Origin: an uncultured Opitutia bacterium
GTDB taxonomy: Bacteria; Verrucomicrobiota; Verrucomicrobiia; Opitutales; Opitutaceae
Reading direction: 5' to 3'
NCBI GenBank assembly: GCA_903902745.1
Contig: CAIUWA010000036.1
Span: 1-64,000, forward strand
Length of the DNA: 64,000 nucleotides
Under the pieces are notes generated by a model. The model had not been told where the DNA came from and ran no database searches. It was given only the letters and a program-made list of their open reading frames with translations. Below are positions 40,977-48,664 of this stretch, one piece after another (position 1 is the first letter of the stretch; the number at the start of each line of letters is the position of its first letter). A program made the position numbers and the translations under genes.

Positions 40977-41567
40977 ATGAGCGTAAAAGTTCCATGTCCT
41001 CAATGTGGTGCGATGATCCTGCCGGCGACGGCCGAGCATAACGGCGGATTGTGCATGCCCTGTAAAAGTGGCTACCGAAAGAATCTGGAGGCGTCGAAGA
41101 AGCGTCACGAAGAGCAGAAGAAGTACGATCCGCACCGAGAGCTCTGGAAGTCACTGGTCACCCGCGTCCACAAGACCGACGCAGGATTTCAGGGTCTCAG
41201 CGCTGATGAGAAGCTATATTACGCGGTAGGGGTTCTCGAGGGTGAGGTCTACAATGGCGGCTTCGACCAGCTCTTTTGGAATAGTTCGGGTGGGTATTTT
41301 CATGAGGCCATTTCAGGTCTCGAGATTCTGGGCGCATATCAGGCTTTGGAGCTCCTCTCGAATGCCAAGCAGGTAGCATTTCCCGAAGAGCAGCCACCCG
41401 CAGATTGGGAGGAGCGACGCGCGCTGTTGAGAGCGCGTGAAGACAAGAGGCGCGATGAGGCTCTTGATGGACTAGGCAAAGCGTTTTGGAAGGACCCGGA
41501 CAAGCTGAGCGAGAGGTTGACTCGCTTCGCCACTGAGCGAGGACTCATTTCGCCATTCCTTAAGTGA
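40977..41567 (+). CDS. DUF4375 (DMP19-like) protein with N-terminal zinc ribbon (cassette-like)
   Basis: This 196-residue cytoplasmic protein has CxxC pairs CPQC and CMPC (residues about 7-29) forming a small zinc ribbon, then a DUF4375/DMP19-type domain (about 50-195) marked by KLYYAVGVLEGEVYNGGFDQ and FWNSSGGYFHEA. The domain is of unknown function; DMP19 is a DNA-mimic protein, but that activity cannot be assumed. The ATG lies five bases after the GTTGGCC core, and GGCCAAC, the exact complement of this cassette's opening core, follows the stop by six bases. That is strong positional support for a mobile cassette. Confidence 0.75.
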   Translation: MSVKVPCPQCGAMILPATAEHNGGLCMPCKSGYRKNLEASKKRHEEQKKYDPHRELWKSLVTRVHKTDAGFQGLSADEKLYYAVGVLEGEVYNGGFDQLFWNSSGGYFHEAISGLEILGAYQALELLSNAKQVAFPEEQPPADWEERRALLRAREDKRRDEALDGLGKAFWKDPDKLSERLTRFATERGLISPFLK

Positions 41568-41573
41568 AAAGAG

Positions 41574-41680
41574 GGCCAACCAACTCCAGAGGGCAACCGG
41601 GCGAGGAAGCAGGGATAGGTCCACCTTATGAAACTCAATGAGCCGGCCGGGTATGTGTAGCTACCGTCGGTGCCGCTGAC
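41574..41680 (+). other. Possible attC remnant closing the second cassette
   Basis: GGCCAAC (41574-41580) is the reverse complement of GTTGGCC at 40965. The right end, tgccgctgac (41671-41680), repeats the ccgctgac that precedes the core at 40957-40964 and is followed by TTAC. A clean GTTRRRY is missing, so this site may be decayed or the boundary wrong. Confidence 0.35.
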
Positions 41681-42361
41681 TTACTTCTTGGAGGCGGGCT
41701 CGACTGGCTGCGGGAATTCCATTTTGCCCAGGAGATTGAGGAGGCGCTCCCGGAGCTTTTCGTCCTCTTCGGCGGGGGTCCGTTTGTTGGCGGAACGCTC
41801 GAGTACGTGCTCGGCCAACTCGGTGCTGATGACGAAAATGTGACCGGCCTTGACTAACAGTAGATTACCTCGCTTGGCCACCAGGGTCTTGGGGTCGGCG
41901 CCGGGAATCGCGGCCCGGTCGGCGAACATCGAGCCGCCGGGGAGCAGGGTGTAGGTCAGGAGCGTCCCGTCGTTCAGCGTGGGCAGGAACCGCGCGCTCT
42001 CGACCGTCGAACCTTCATACCGGTGCAGGAAGTCGGGCATGACGAAACTCGTGAAGAAATAAATCAGGTAGTCCTTCGGCCCGCGCGTGGTCAGCTCCCA
42101 GCGCTGCGTCGCATCCTGCGGAAAGGCCGCAATGCTGAGGTGGATGCTGAAGTCATCCTCGAAGGTGACGACATTCGCCGTGTCAGTGATGGATCCGCCC
42201 AGTTCCGGCAGGATGGGGACCGTCACCTTGAACGTTCCGGTGGGTGAAATATAACTGCCGCCCACCACCTTGCCCAACAGCGGCGGATCCGCGGGCGGTT
42301 CCGCCGCGGACAGGGCCGAAGCGGCCAGCAGGCAGAGGAAATAAGAGGACGGCCGGAGCAT
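41681..42361 (-). CDS. Secreted protein of unknown function
   Basis: This 226-residue protein has a signal peptide (MLRPSSYFLCLLAASALSAA, cleavage near 20). The mature part is beta-rich (GGSYISPTGTFKVTVPILPE, FSIHLSIAAFP) and ends in a charged helix (RTPAEEDEKLRERLLNLLGK). No family is recognised. The ATG at 42361 is supported by the signal peptide and by AAGGTAAG upstream. It is last in the trpC-DUF5069-rsmA-oriented set, 32 bp after rsmA, and its stop codon abuts the cassette region. Confidence 0.7.
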   Translation of the reverse strand: MLRPSSYFLCLLAASALSAAEPPADPPLLGKVVGGSYISPTGTFKVTVPILPELGGSITDTANVVTFEDDFSIHLSIAAFPQDATQRWELTTRGPKDYLIYFFTSFVMPDFLHRYEGSTVESARFLPTLNDGTLLTYTLLPGGSMFADRAAIPGADPKTLVAKRGNLLLVKAGHIFVISTELAEHVLERSANKRTPAEEDEKLRERLLNLLGKMEFPQPVEPASKK

Positions 42362-42393
42362 GGGAAAATTTCTTACCTTCGTGTGACCGGCTT

Positions 42394-43236
42394 TCAAGCC
42401 GCGGGTTTCGGCGTTGTGGTCAATTTGGTCCAGCAGGCGGCCGGGATCTCCTCCGGGCGGCTGCGGCTTGAAAGCCCCAGCGCCGACAACTCCGCCAGCC
42501 AGGCCGCGCCCTGGTCGGGCAGCTGCCCGCGCAACAGGGCGCCGATCTGCTTGCGCCTTTGCTGGAAGCAGGCGCGGATGACTTTTTTCGTCGCGGCGGA
42601 GAACACGAATGGCTCCGGCTTGCGTACCAGGTGCAGCAGGTAGGACTCGATGTCGGGTCGCGGAAAAAAGCAGGACGCCCCCACCTTGTGCCCGGGGGCG
42701 AGGTCGTAGGCTCCCTGGATAAAAATGGAGATGGCGCCGAAGAGCTTCGTGCCCGGCTTCGCCACGTAGCGCTGCGCCGCCTCCTGCTGGAGCATCAGCA
42801 CCATGCGGGCGGGCAGGGGACCGCTGAGGACGGCGTCCATCCACGGGGTGGAAATGGCATAGGGCAGGTTCGCCACGATCTTGAAATCCAGGCCGGGCCG
42901 CGCGACCAGACCCGCCAGCGGATAATCCATCGCGTCGGCCTCCAGCAAATGCAGCCGGCCCGGAAATTGAATTCCGAGCGTGGCGGCGATATGCTCATGC
43001 AACACCCGGTCCTTCTCTACGGCCCAGACTTCCGCACCCGCTCCCAGCAGCGCCGTGGTCAGGGTTCCCAGTCCCGGGCCGACCTCGACCACGGTGTCGC
43101 CCGGGGCCACGGCGGCCAGCTCCAGCGACTTGCGGACGATGTTGCCATCGACGAGGAAATTCTGGCCGAGGAACCGCTTCGGCTGGTGCCCGAGCTGCGC
43201 AAGGAGATCGCGCGTGGCCGTGGGGGAGAGCGGCAT
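42394..43236 (-). CDS. rsmA: 16S rRNA (adenine1518/1519-N6)-dimethyltransferase
   Basis: This 280-residue RsmA/KsgA dimethylates two adjacent adenines in the helix 45 loop of 16S rRNA, late in small-subunit assembly. Diagnostic motifs: KRFLGQNFLVD near the N-terminus, the SAM-binding VVEVGPGLGTLT, AVEKD, and the catalytic NLPYAIS. Length and order are normal. It starts 3 bp after the DUF5069 stop, implying cotranscription and perhaps translational coupling. Confidence 0.95.
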   Translation of the reverse strand: MPLSPTATRDLLAQLGHQPKRFLGQNFLVDGNIVRKSLELAAVAPGDTVVEVGPGLGTLTTALLGAGAEVWAVEKDRVLHEHIAATLGIQFPGRLHLLEADAMDYPLAGLVARPGLDFKIVANLPYAISTPWMDAVLSGPLPARMVLMLQQEAAQRYVAKPGTKLFGAISIFIQGAYDLAPGHKVGASCFFPRPDIESYLLHLVRKPEPFVFSAATKKVIRACFQQRRKQIGALLRGQLPDQGAAWLAELSALGLSSRSRPEEIPAACWTKLTTTPKPAA

Positions 43237-43239
43237 GGT

Positions 43240-43659
43240 TCAGGGCGCGCGGCCCTCATCGACCTCGTAGTAGTCGAAAAATGTCACAAGGTCCGTCCGG
43301 TGGGCGAGTCCGCTGCCGGCCTTGTTCTTCTCGAGTGACGCGGTGGCCTCGTCCCGCCAGCCGCGCTTCGACGCGAAGCCGTTCCAGATGAGCAGGTCGG
43401 TCTCGTCGACGCCGCGGCCGTTTTCCTGACACCACGCAAAAATCTCCTCGTCCGTGCCGCCGGCTAGCACGCGGGCCTTGAGCGCCTCATACTCGACCTG
43501 CAGAAAGTGGCAGAGCCGGCCGTCATAGGCCTTGCCGAGGTATTCGTGATGGTCCTCATGCAGCTCGCCGCGCGCATGGAGCCGGATCTTGTCGAGCGTG
43601 CGGGCAAAAAAATACATGCCGCCGACCTTGGTGTAAGCGCTGACCGGTCGTTTCTTCAT
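43240..43659 (-). CDS. DUF5069 family protein
   Basis: This 139-residue cytoplasmic protein matches DUF5069: RPVSAYTKVGGMYFFARTLD at the N-terminus, then the helical YLGKAYDGRLCHFLQVEYEAL and TDEEIFAWCQENGR. Family function is unknown; it is common in Verrucomicrobiota and related phyla. It sits between trpC (9 bp gap) and rsmA (3 bp gap). Confidence 0.85.
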   Translation of the reverse strand: MKKRPVSAYTKVGGMYFFARTLDKIRLHARGELHEDHHEYLGKAYDGRLCHFLQVEYEALKARVLAGGTDEEIFAWCQENGRGVDETDLLIWNGFASKRGWRDEATASLEKNKAGSGLAHRTDLVTFFDYYEVDEGRAP

Positions 43660-43668
43660 GGGTGAAAA

Positions 43669-44514
43669 TCAGGCGCCGCGAAAATCTGCGATCAACACGG
43701 TGGGATCTGCGGCGCGCATGAGCGCCTCGCCAACAAGCACGGCATGCGCGCCCGCGGCCCGGACGCGCGCGGCATCGGCGCCGGTGAAGATACCGCTTTC
43801 GCTGACCGCGGTGGCCTGCTGCGCAAACTGCGGAATCAGGCGCTCGCTTAGGGCGAGGTCGGTCTTGAAAATGGCCAGATCACGATTGTTCACCCCGATG
43901 AGCTTGGCTCCGTGCCCAAGCGCCCGGCCGATTTCGGCCTCGGTATGGATTTCGAACAGCGCCGCCAGACCGGCGGCAGTGGCGGCGGCGTGCAGTGACT
44001 TGATTTCATCGTCGGTCAGCGCCCGCACGATGATGAGAATGGCACTCGCGCCGGCCTCGCGCGCCTGGAGCACCTGGATCGGGTGCACGAAGAAATCCTT
44101 GCGTAAACAAGGCTTGGGGTTCGACAGGCTCACCCCAGGGGGATTCGACAGGCTCACCCCAGGTGGCGGACGGGTGCGAAAGTGGGCGGTCACGGCGCGC
44201 AGGTCATCGAGGGTGCCTTCGAAATATTTGGCGTCCGTAAGGACTGAAATCGCATCGACGCCAGCCGTCTGGTAGCGCCGAGCCTGGTCCACGGCGGACG
44301 CGCCCGACTTGATGGCTCCTGCTGAAGGTGAGCGCCGCTTGATCTCGCCGATGACGGCCAACCGGCCATCGGCCCGGCGGAGCGCGGCGGCAAAGGACGG
44401 CGGCCGCGGCAGCGATGCGTCGACCCGGGCCAGCTCCGCCTCCGAGACGGGACGGACCAGCGGGGCGATCTCCTGCCGCTTCCAGGCCATGATCTCGGTT
44501 AACTTGTCGGACAT
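43669..44514 (-). CDS. trpC: Indole-3-glycerol-phosphate synthase
   Basis: This 281-residue TIM-barrel enzyme closes the indole ring in tryptophan biosynthesis. Family motifs: VIGEIKRRSPSAG, SVLTDAKYFEG, CLRKDFFVHPIQ (catalytic Lys near 139), IGVNNRDLAIFKTDL and VSESGIFTGAD. Between HFRTR and the CLRKDF strand is an unusual stretch of two tandem GVSLSNP units encoded by a 24-bp repeat (44120-44163), where the family normally has a short loop. The frame is preserved, so the enzyme may still work. The other trp genes are not in the window. It is divergent from mazG. Confidence 0.93.
   Translation of the reverse strand: MSDKLTEIMAWKRQEIAPLVRPVSEAELARVDASLPRPPSFAAALRRADGRLAVIGEIKRRSPSAGAIKSGASAVDQARRYQTAGVDAISVLTDAKYFEGTLDDLRAVTAHFRTRPPPGVSLSNPPGVSLSNPKPCLRKDFFVHPIQVLQAREAGASAILIIVRALTDDEIKSLHAAATAAGLAALFEIHTEAEIGRALGHGAKLIGVNNRDLAIFKTDLALSERLIPQFAQQATAVSESGIFTGADAARVRAAGAHAVLVGEALMRAADPTVLIADFRGA
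44120..44163. repeat. 24-bp tandem repeat inserted in trpC
   Basis: The 20-mer ttcgacaggctcaccccagg occurs at 44120-44139 and again at 44144-44163, a 24-bp period, adding eight codons per unit in frame. The 'ttcgacaggctcaccc' motif resembles dispersed intergenic repeat sequence of environmental genomes rather than trpC sequence. Confidence 0.8.
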
Positions 44515-44520
44515 TGGTGC

Positions 44521-44617
44521 CCACGGAAGACACGGAAGACACGGAAGACAAAGCCGAAAACCATGGTCAAAATTTTGCCGGTCCCAAAAATTTCCGTGTG
44601 TTCCGTGTCTTCCGTGG
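44521..44617. repeat. Palindromic intergenic repeat, 'cacggaagacacggaa' family
   Basis: Left arm 44521-44546 and right arm 44592-44617 are inverted copies matching at 25 of 26 positions around a 45-bp spacer. The arm consists of tandem cacggaaga units. It occupies almost the whole divergent gap between trpC and mazG, so both promoters must involve it. It is related to the repeats at 6756 and 50348. Confidence 0.85.
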
Positions 44618-44633
44618 ACAACTTACGTTTTCA

Positions 44634-45323
44634 ATGAGCGCAATCGAAGAACTGCGACAGACCATTGCCCGCCTGCGCGGGCCCGGGGGCTGTCCCTGGG
44701 ACCAGGAACAGACCCACGCCACGCTCGTGCGCTGCCTGATCGACGAGGTCAGCGAGCTCATCGACACCATCGACCGGCTGGACCTGCCGCACATGCGCGA
44801 GGAGCTGGGCGACGTGCTGATCCAGGTCGTTTTTCATGCCCAGCTCGCCGAGGAAGCCGGGCGGTTCAATCTGGAGGACGTCGCCCGCGAGGTGAATGAG
44901 AAGCTCATCCGCCGGCACCCGCACGTCTTCGGCGACGGGAAACTGGACACCTCGGAGCAGGTGCTGGTGCAGTGGGAGCAGATCAAAGCGGTCGAAAAGG
45001 CCAAGGCCGGCCAGGCGAGCGCCACGCCAGGAGTGTTCAAAGAGCTGCCCCCGCGGCTACCGGCGCTGATGTTTGCCGAGGCCATCTGGAAGCAGATCGA
45101 AAAGAAAAAACTTCCGGTCGCAGGCCTGGCCGACACGGCGCAGGTGAGCGCCCTGGGCCAGCATCTCACGGAGGAATCCCTCGGCCGCATGCTGTTTGAG
45201 ATCGTCGCCGCCTCCCGCGCCCGGGGGCTCGATCCCGAGGCGGCGCTGCGGCTCCATGCCACCAAGCTGATGCGCCATGTCGAGCAACGCGTCCAAAGCA
45301 GCCCCACCGGCGCCTCTGCCTGA
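44634..45323 (+). CDS. mazG: Nucleoside triphosphate pyrophosphohydrolase MazG
   Basis: This 229-residue enzyme hydrolyses (d)NTPs to monophosphate and pyrophosphate and is thought to clear aberrant nucleotides. Motifs: LRGPGGCPWDQEQTHATLVR, EVSELIDTID, EELGDVLIQVVFHAQLAEE (metal-binding Glu/Asp) and EKLIRRHPHVFGD, plus a second, weaker MazG half toward the C-terminus. The start is the ATG of MSAIEELRQ; the frame continues upstream only through the palindrome. Its 3' end overlaps the longest xerC frame by 47 bp. Confidence 0.93.
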   Translation: MSAIEELRQTIARLRGPGGCPWDQEQTHATLVRCLIDEVSELIDTIDRLDLPHMREELGDVLIQVVFHAQLAEEAGRFNLEDVAREVNEKLIRRHPHVFGDGKLDTSEQVLVQWEQIKAVEKAKAGQASATPGVFKELPPRLPALMFAEAIWKQIEKKKLPVAGLADTAQVSALGQHLTEESLGRMLFEIVAASRARGLDPEAALRLHATKLMRHVEQRVQSSPTGASA

Positions 45324-46251
45324 CGCCGTGATCGCGGCGTGGTGGACGCCCTTCGCCGATTTCCTGGCGAAGGAGCGACGTTACTCCGCCTACACCGTGC
45401 GCAACTATCGTCAGGCGTTCGGGGACTTTTACCGCTGGCTGAAGGCCCGCGGCGCATGGGAGCGCGGCTTCGACGCCCTCACTCCACGCGACCTGCGCGA
45501 CTGGGTGATCGAGCGGCAGCGCGGCCTCGATGGCCTGCCGCGGCTCGACCGGCGCACGCTGCACAACCACGCCTCGGCCCTCCGGGCTTTTTTCAAGCAC
45601 TGGGCCCGGCAGGGACGGGTGCGGCACAATCCGCTCACCGGCGTGCCGCTGCCGAAACTGGAGAAACGTCTCCCACAGTTTCTCACCGAGGACCAGATGA
45701 AGGCCCTCCTGACCGGGCCGCAGCGGCTGCTCGACAACCAGGGCATCGACGCCTTCACCGCGTGGCGCGATCGGCTCGTAATGGAATTGCTCTATGGCGG
45801 CGGGCTGCGCGTGAGCGAACTGGTGAACCTGAACCATGGCGACATCGATCCCGCCACGGGCGTGGCTCGCGTGCTCGGCAAGGGCCGCAAGGAGCGGCTG
45901 TGCCCGCTGGGCACGGTGGCGGCAGCGGTCCTGAAGAAATTCCGCGATGAATTCGCCCGCGAGGCCGGCCCGCGCAGCCCTGTGGTCATCAATCCCGACA
46001 AGACGCGGATGACGGTTCGCGCCGTCCAGCTCATGCTCAAGCGCTACCTCGCGCTGGCCGACCTGCCGCTCGACCTCACGCCGCACAAGCTCCGTCACAG
46101 CTACGCCACCCATCTGCTCAACGCCGGCGCCGACCTACGCCTCGTCCAGGAACTCCTCGGCCATGCCAGCCTTTCGACCACCCAGATCTACACCCACGTG
46201 AGCGTGGCGCGGTTGAAGGATATTTATAACAAGGCCCACCCGCGGGCGTGA
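45277..46251 (+). CDS. xerC: Tyrosine recombinase XerC/XerD-like
   Basis: This 324-residue site-specific recombinase is probably the chromosome-dimer resolution enzyme acting at dif. It has an N-terminal SAM-like DNA-binding domain (FADFLAKERRYSAYTVRNYR) and a catalytic domain with LYGGGLRVSELVNL (Arg), HKLRHSYATHLLNAGADLR (His-x-x-Arg), LLGHASLSTTQIYTHV (His and nucleophile Tyr). All catalytic residues are present. The ATG at 45277 overlaps mazG by 47 bp; a GTG at 45328 (VIAAWW) would avoid overlap at the cost of 17 residues. Its conserved length and lack of adjacent mobile genes argue against a phage integrase. Confidence 0.9.
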   Translation: MSSNASKAAPPAPLPDAVIAAWWTPFADFLAKERRYSAYTVRNYRQAFGDFYRWLKARGAWERGFDALTPRDLRDWVIERQRGLDGLPRLDRRTLHNHASALRAFFKHWARQGRVRHNPLTGVPLPKLEKRLPQFLTEDQMKALLTGPQRLLDNQGIDAFTAWRDRLVMELLYGGGLRVSELVNLNHGDIDPATGVARVLGKGRKERLCPLGTVAAAVLKKFRDEFAREAGPRSPVVINPDKTRMTVRAVQLMLKRYLALADLPLDLTPHKLRHSYATHLLNAGADLRLVQELLGHASLSTTQIYTHVSVARLKDIYNKAHPRA

Positions 46252-46267
46252 TGGATCGGATTCCAGG

Positions 46268-46297
46268 GTAGGGGCGCACACGAGGTACGCCCCTAAG
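46268..46297. repeat. Short REP-like hairpin after xerC
   Basis: Stem taggggcg (46269-46276) pairs with cgccccta (46288-46295) around an 11-base loop, directly preceded by G to give GTAG. It lies between the convergent xerC and the beta-propeller gene and may terminate both. Confidence 0.6.
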
Positions 46298-46309
46298 TCG
46301 ATCAACGAC

Positions 46310-48622
46310 TCACCAGCTGATCCGGCGGGCCGAGTTATTGCCGGCGGCGTCGTAGAGCAGGATTTCGACCGAGGTCGCGTTTGACACCCGTGCCAACGGG
46401 ACTTCGAGGACGAAGGATTCCTCCCGTGAGTCGAGAATGCCGTCGACCGGCTGCTCGACAGTTTCGCGAACTCCGTTGTTGAAGGAGAACTCCGCGCCGT
46501 CGAGCAGCGAGAGCGCGTCGCGACCGTGCACGGTCAGGCGCAGGGTGTCGCCGTTGCGCTGTGCCGTGGCCTCGAGGATCACGGGCGGGGTGCGATCGAC
46601 CATGAGGTCGTCAGTCTCAAAGGTGGTGGTCAGTCTTTCCGCGACCAGGCGAGGCGCCTGTTCGCTGGCGATGAGCCGCGTGAAGTAGAGGCCCTCGGCG
46701 AGATGGGACGTGTCGAATTGCGCGTAGGAATCGTGCGAAGCCACCACGAGGTCGGTCCATGCCGGGTCACCGTCGTGCCGGATGGAAAAGGTGAAGTCGA
46801 GGTTGTCGCCATCCGCATCGTTGACCGTCCAGAGCACGAGCTGCATCCCGGTCTGAGGCACGACCTGGCTGCTGAGAAATGCGACCTTCTTCTTGTCATC
46901 GCTGCTGTCACTCGTGGCACCCGCCGATGCGCCCCGGCCCAGCAATTGGACCAGCGACACGACCGCGGAGGACGGTGGCTCAGCGGCGGGGATGAGCGCA
47001 TAGTTGGGCGAGACGACCCGGAAGTCCACGAGCAGCGGCCGTCGGTTCTGGGGCAGATGGAACAGCGTGGCCTTGTCGAGTTCGACGGAGCCGGTGGCCG
47101 CCGCCGGCAGCTGCACGCGCAGCTTGGCGTAACGGCCGCGCAACGCGTCACCGTGCCATCCGCCGCTGTCCTCCTTCAAGGGAATCCAGTTCGACCAGCC
47201 CTCGACATCGTCGCTGCCAAAATTGGTCCGCAGCGACAGCGTGAGCTGCGCGGGGTCCAGGGCGCGAAGCCGGTTGAAGTGGATCGCGCCCAGCGTAGCC
47301 GGCACGCCGAGGTCGAGCCGGCGGGTTTCGGCCTCGCGCGGGCCGTTCGCGGCAAAATCGAGCAGCGCAAAACCCGGGGCATTGTTCTTCAGCAGCAGGA
47401 AGCGCCCGGTCGCACCCGGAATCGCCGCGATGCCGTTGAGCTGCGACGCGATGCTGCCGGCGAAAGTGAGACTGGTGCGAGTCTGCAGGTCATAGCCGAG
47501 CACATCGCCCGAATCTCCCCCGGCGAGCAGCAGGGTGTCGCCGCGGCGCGTCACGCGGTAGAACGCGAGGTTGCTGCGCGTGACCAGCGTCTCGGGAAAC
47601 CCGTTCGCCGGAAACCACACCAGTGTGCTGCGCCCGGAAAACCGGTCGGGCGCCAGCGGTGCCACGAGCAGCTCCATCGGCGGCTCGGACGGCGAGGCTG
47701 GCGCCGGAGAGGATGCGGAGGACGAACTGCCCGCCGGCTTCGGCCGGTTGATGCGCGACTCGCCCGGAGATCCCGCGTAGACCAGCGTGGCGTAGAGATC
47801 GCCATTGGGCTGGGGCAGGAGGTCTGTCACCTCGGCATCGCGGTTCTCCTGCAGGATCGTCGGGGCGCCGCCGTCGGCCGGAAAGGCATAGAGGTTGCCC
47901 TTGGGTGCGGAGCCGGCGACCACGCGCCCGTCCGCGAGGCGGACGACCCGCCGGACATTGCGGTCGCGGATCTCGCCAAAGACCGTGAGGCCGTGCTCGG
48001 CGAGCAGCTTGGCATCGGTGAGCTTGCCCGCCGCCATGCCGCCGGCGGAAAATTTCGCCAGGTCAACGCGGTAGAGCCGGCCGGGATTGCCGGTGGCCAC
48101 CAGCAAGGTCCGGTCATCGAGCGGTAGCAGGTCGAAAATGGAATCAACCGGCAGCTCCGCCCGCGCCACGGTCTGGCCGTCGCGCAGCAGGTAGAGCGCG
48201 CCCTTCGGCGATGTGCCGGCGAGGACCGAGCCGTCGGCCAGGCGGCGCACGGTGAACACGTGCGGATCATCGAGCTTCGCGAACTCCCGCGTCGTGTAGG
48301 AGGGCTGGGCGGGATCGAGCGTAACCTCGAAGATCCGGCCGTCCGGGCCCGTGCCCACCAGCCATTTGCCGGCCGCGGTGGAAGGCTCCAGGCACCAGAG
48401 CAAGTCCGCAGGCGGCACTCCGCCCAGTTCAGTCAGGACCGGTCCCGAGACGAGCCGTCCGTCGGCGCGGGTGGCCAGCCCCTTGAGATTGCGGCTCGGC
48501 ACGTCGCGATAGAAATCGATTTCAAATTTTTTCGACAGCGGATCTGCGTGGAGCAGGCCCGCGCAGCCGGCGAAAAGAATGACTGGGCACAGGCGCTTCC
48601 ACCGCACGGGGAGAAATGGCAT
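46310..48622 (-). CDS. Secreted beta-propeller-like protein
   Basis: This 770-residue exported protein has a signal peptide (RWKRLCPVILFAGCAGLLHA, about residues 7-26), then at least six short repeats of 'G..L.G...kG.lY.v' type (RLADGSVLAGTSPKGALYLL, LLVATGNPGRLYRVDLAKFS, RVVAGSAPKGNLYAFPADGG), consistent with a beta-propeller (about 40-420). A beta-sandwich C-terminal region follows with Ig-like strands (LRLTVHGRDALSLLDGAEFS). The start at 48622 is chosen for the signal peptide; an ATG ten codons upstream exists. It follows the S55 peptidase-like gene by 42 bp, suggesting they act together outside the cytoplasm. Confidence 0.75.
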   Translation of the reverse strand: MPFLPVRWKRLCPVILFAGCAGLLHADPLSKKFEIDFYRDVPSRNLKGLATRADGRLVSGPVLTELGGVPPADLLWCLEPSTAAGKWLVGTGPDGRIFEVTLDPAQPSYTTREFAKLDDPHVFTVRRLADGSVLAGTSPKGALYLLRDGQTVARAELPVDSIFDLLPLDDRTLLVATGNPGRLYRVDLAKFSAGGMAAGKLTDAKLLAEHGLTVFGEIRDRNVRRVVRLADGRVVAGSAPKGNLYAFPADGGAPTILQENRDAEVTDLLPQPNGDLYATLVYAGSPGESRINRPKPAGSSSSASSPAPASPSEPPMELLVAPLAPDRFSGRSTLVWFPANGFPETLVTRSNLAFYRVTRRGDTLLLAGGDSGDVLGYDLQTRTSLTFAGSIASQLNGIAAIPGATGRFLLLKNNAPGFALLDFAANGPREAETRRLDLGVPATLGAIHFNRLRALDPAQLTLSLRTNFGSDDVEGWSNWIPLKEDSGGWHGDALRGRYAKLRVQLPAAATGSVELDKATLFHLPQNRRPLLVDFRVVSPNYALIPAAEPPSSAVVSLVQLLGRGASAGATSDSSDDKKKVAFLSSQVVPQTGMQLVLWTVNDADGDNLDFTFSIRHDGDPAWTDLVVASHDSYAQFDTSHLAEGLYFTRLIASEQAPRLVAERLTTTFETDDLMVDRTPPVILEATAQRNGDTLRLTVHGRDALSLLDGAEFSFNNGVRETVEQPVDGILDSREESFVLEVPLARVSNATSVEILLYDAAGNNSARRISW

Positions 48623-48664
48623 AAGATGAAGAGGGCGGGTCGTTGCTCCCATCGCGGGACGCGG

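Noticed and set aside
45277-46251. Phage or island integrase
   Set aside because: The sequence and length are XerC/D-like, it overlaps mazG in a housekeeping context and there are no attachment repeats or mobile genes nearby; it is also not an integron integrase, lacking the extra motif of that class as far as I can see.
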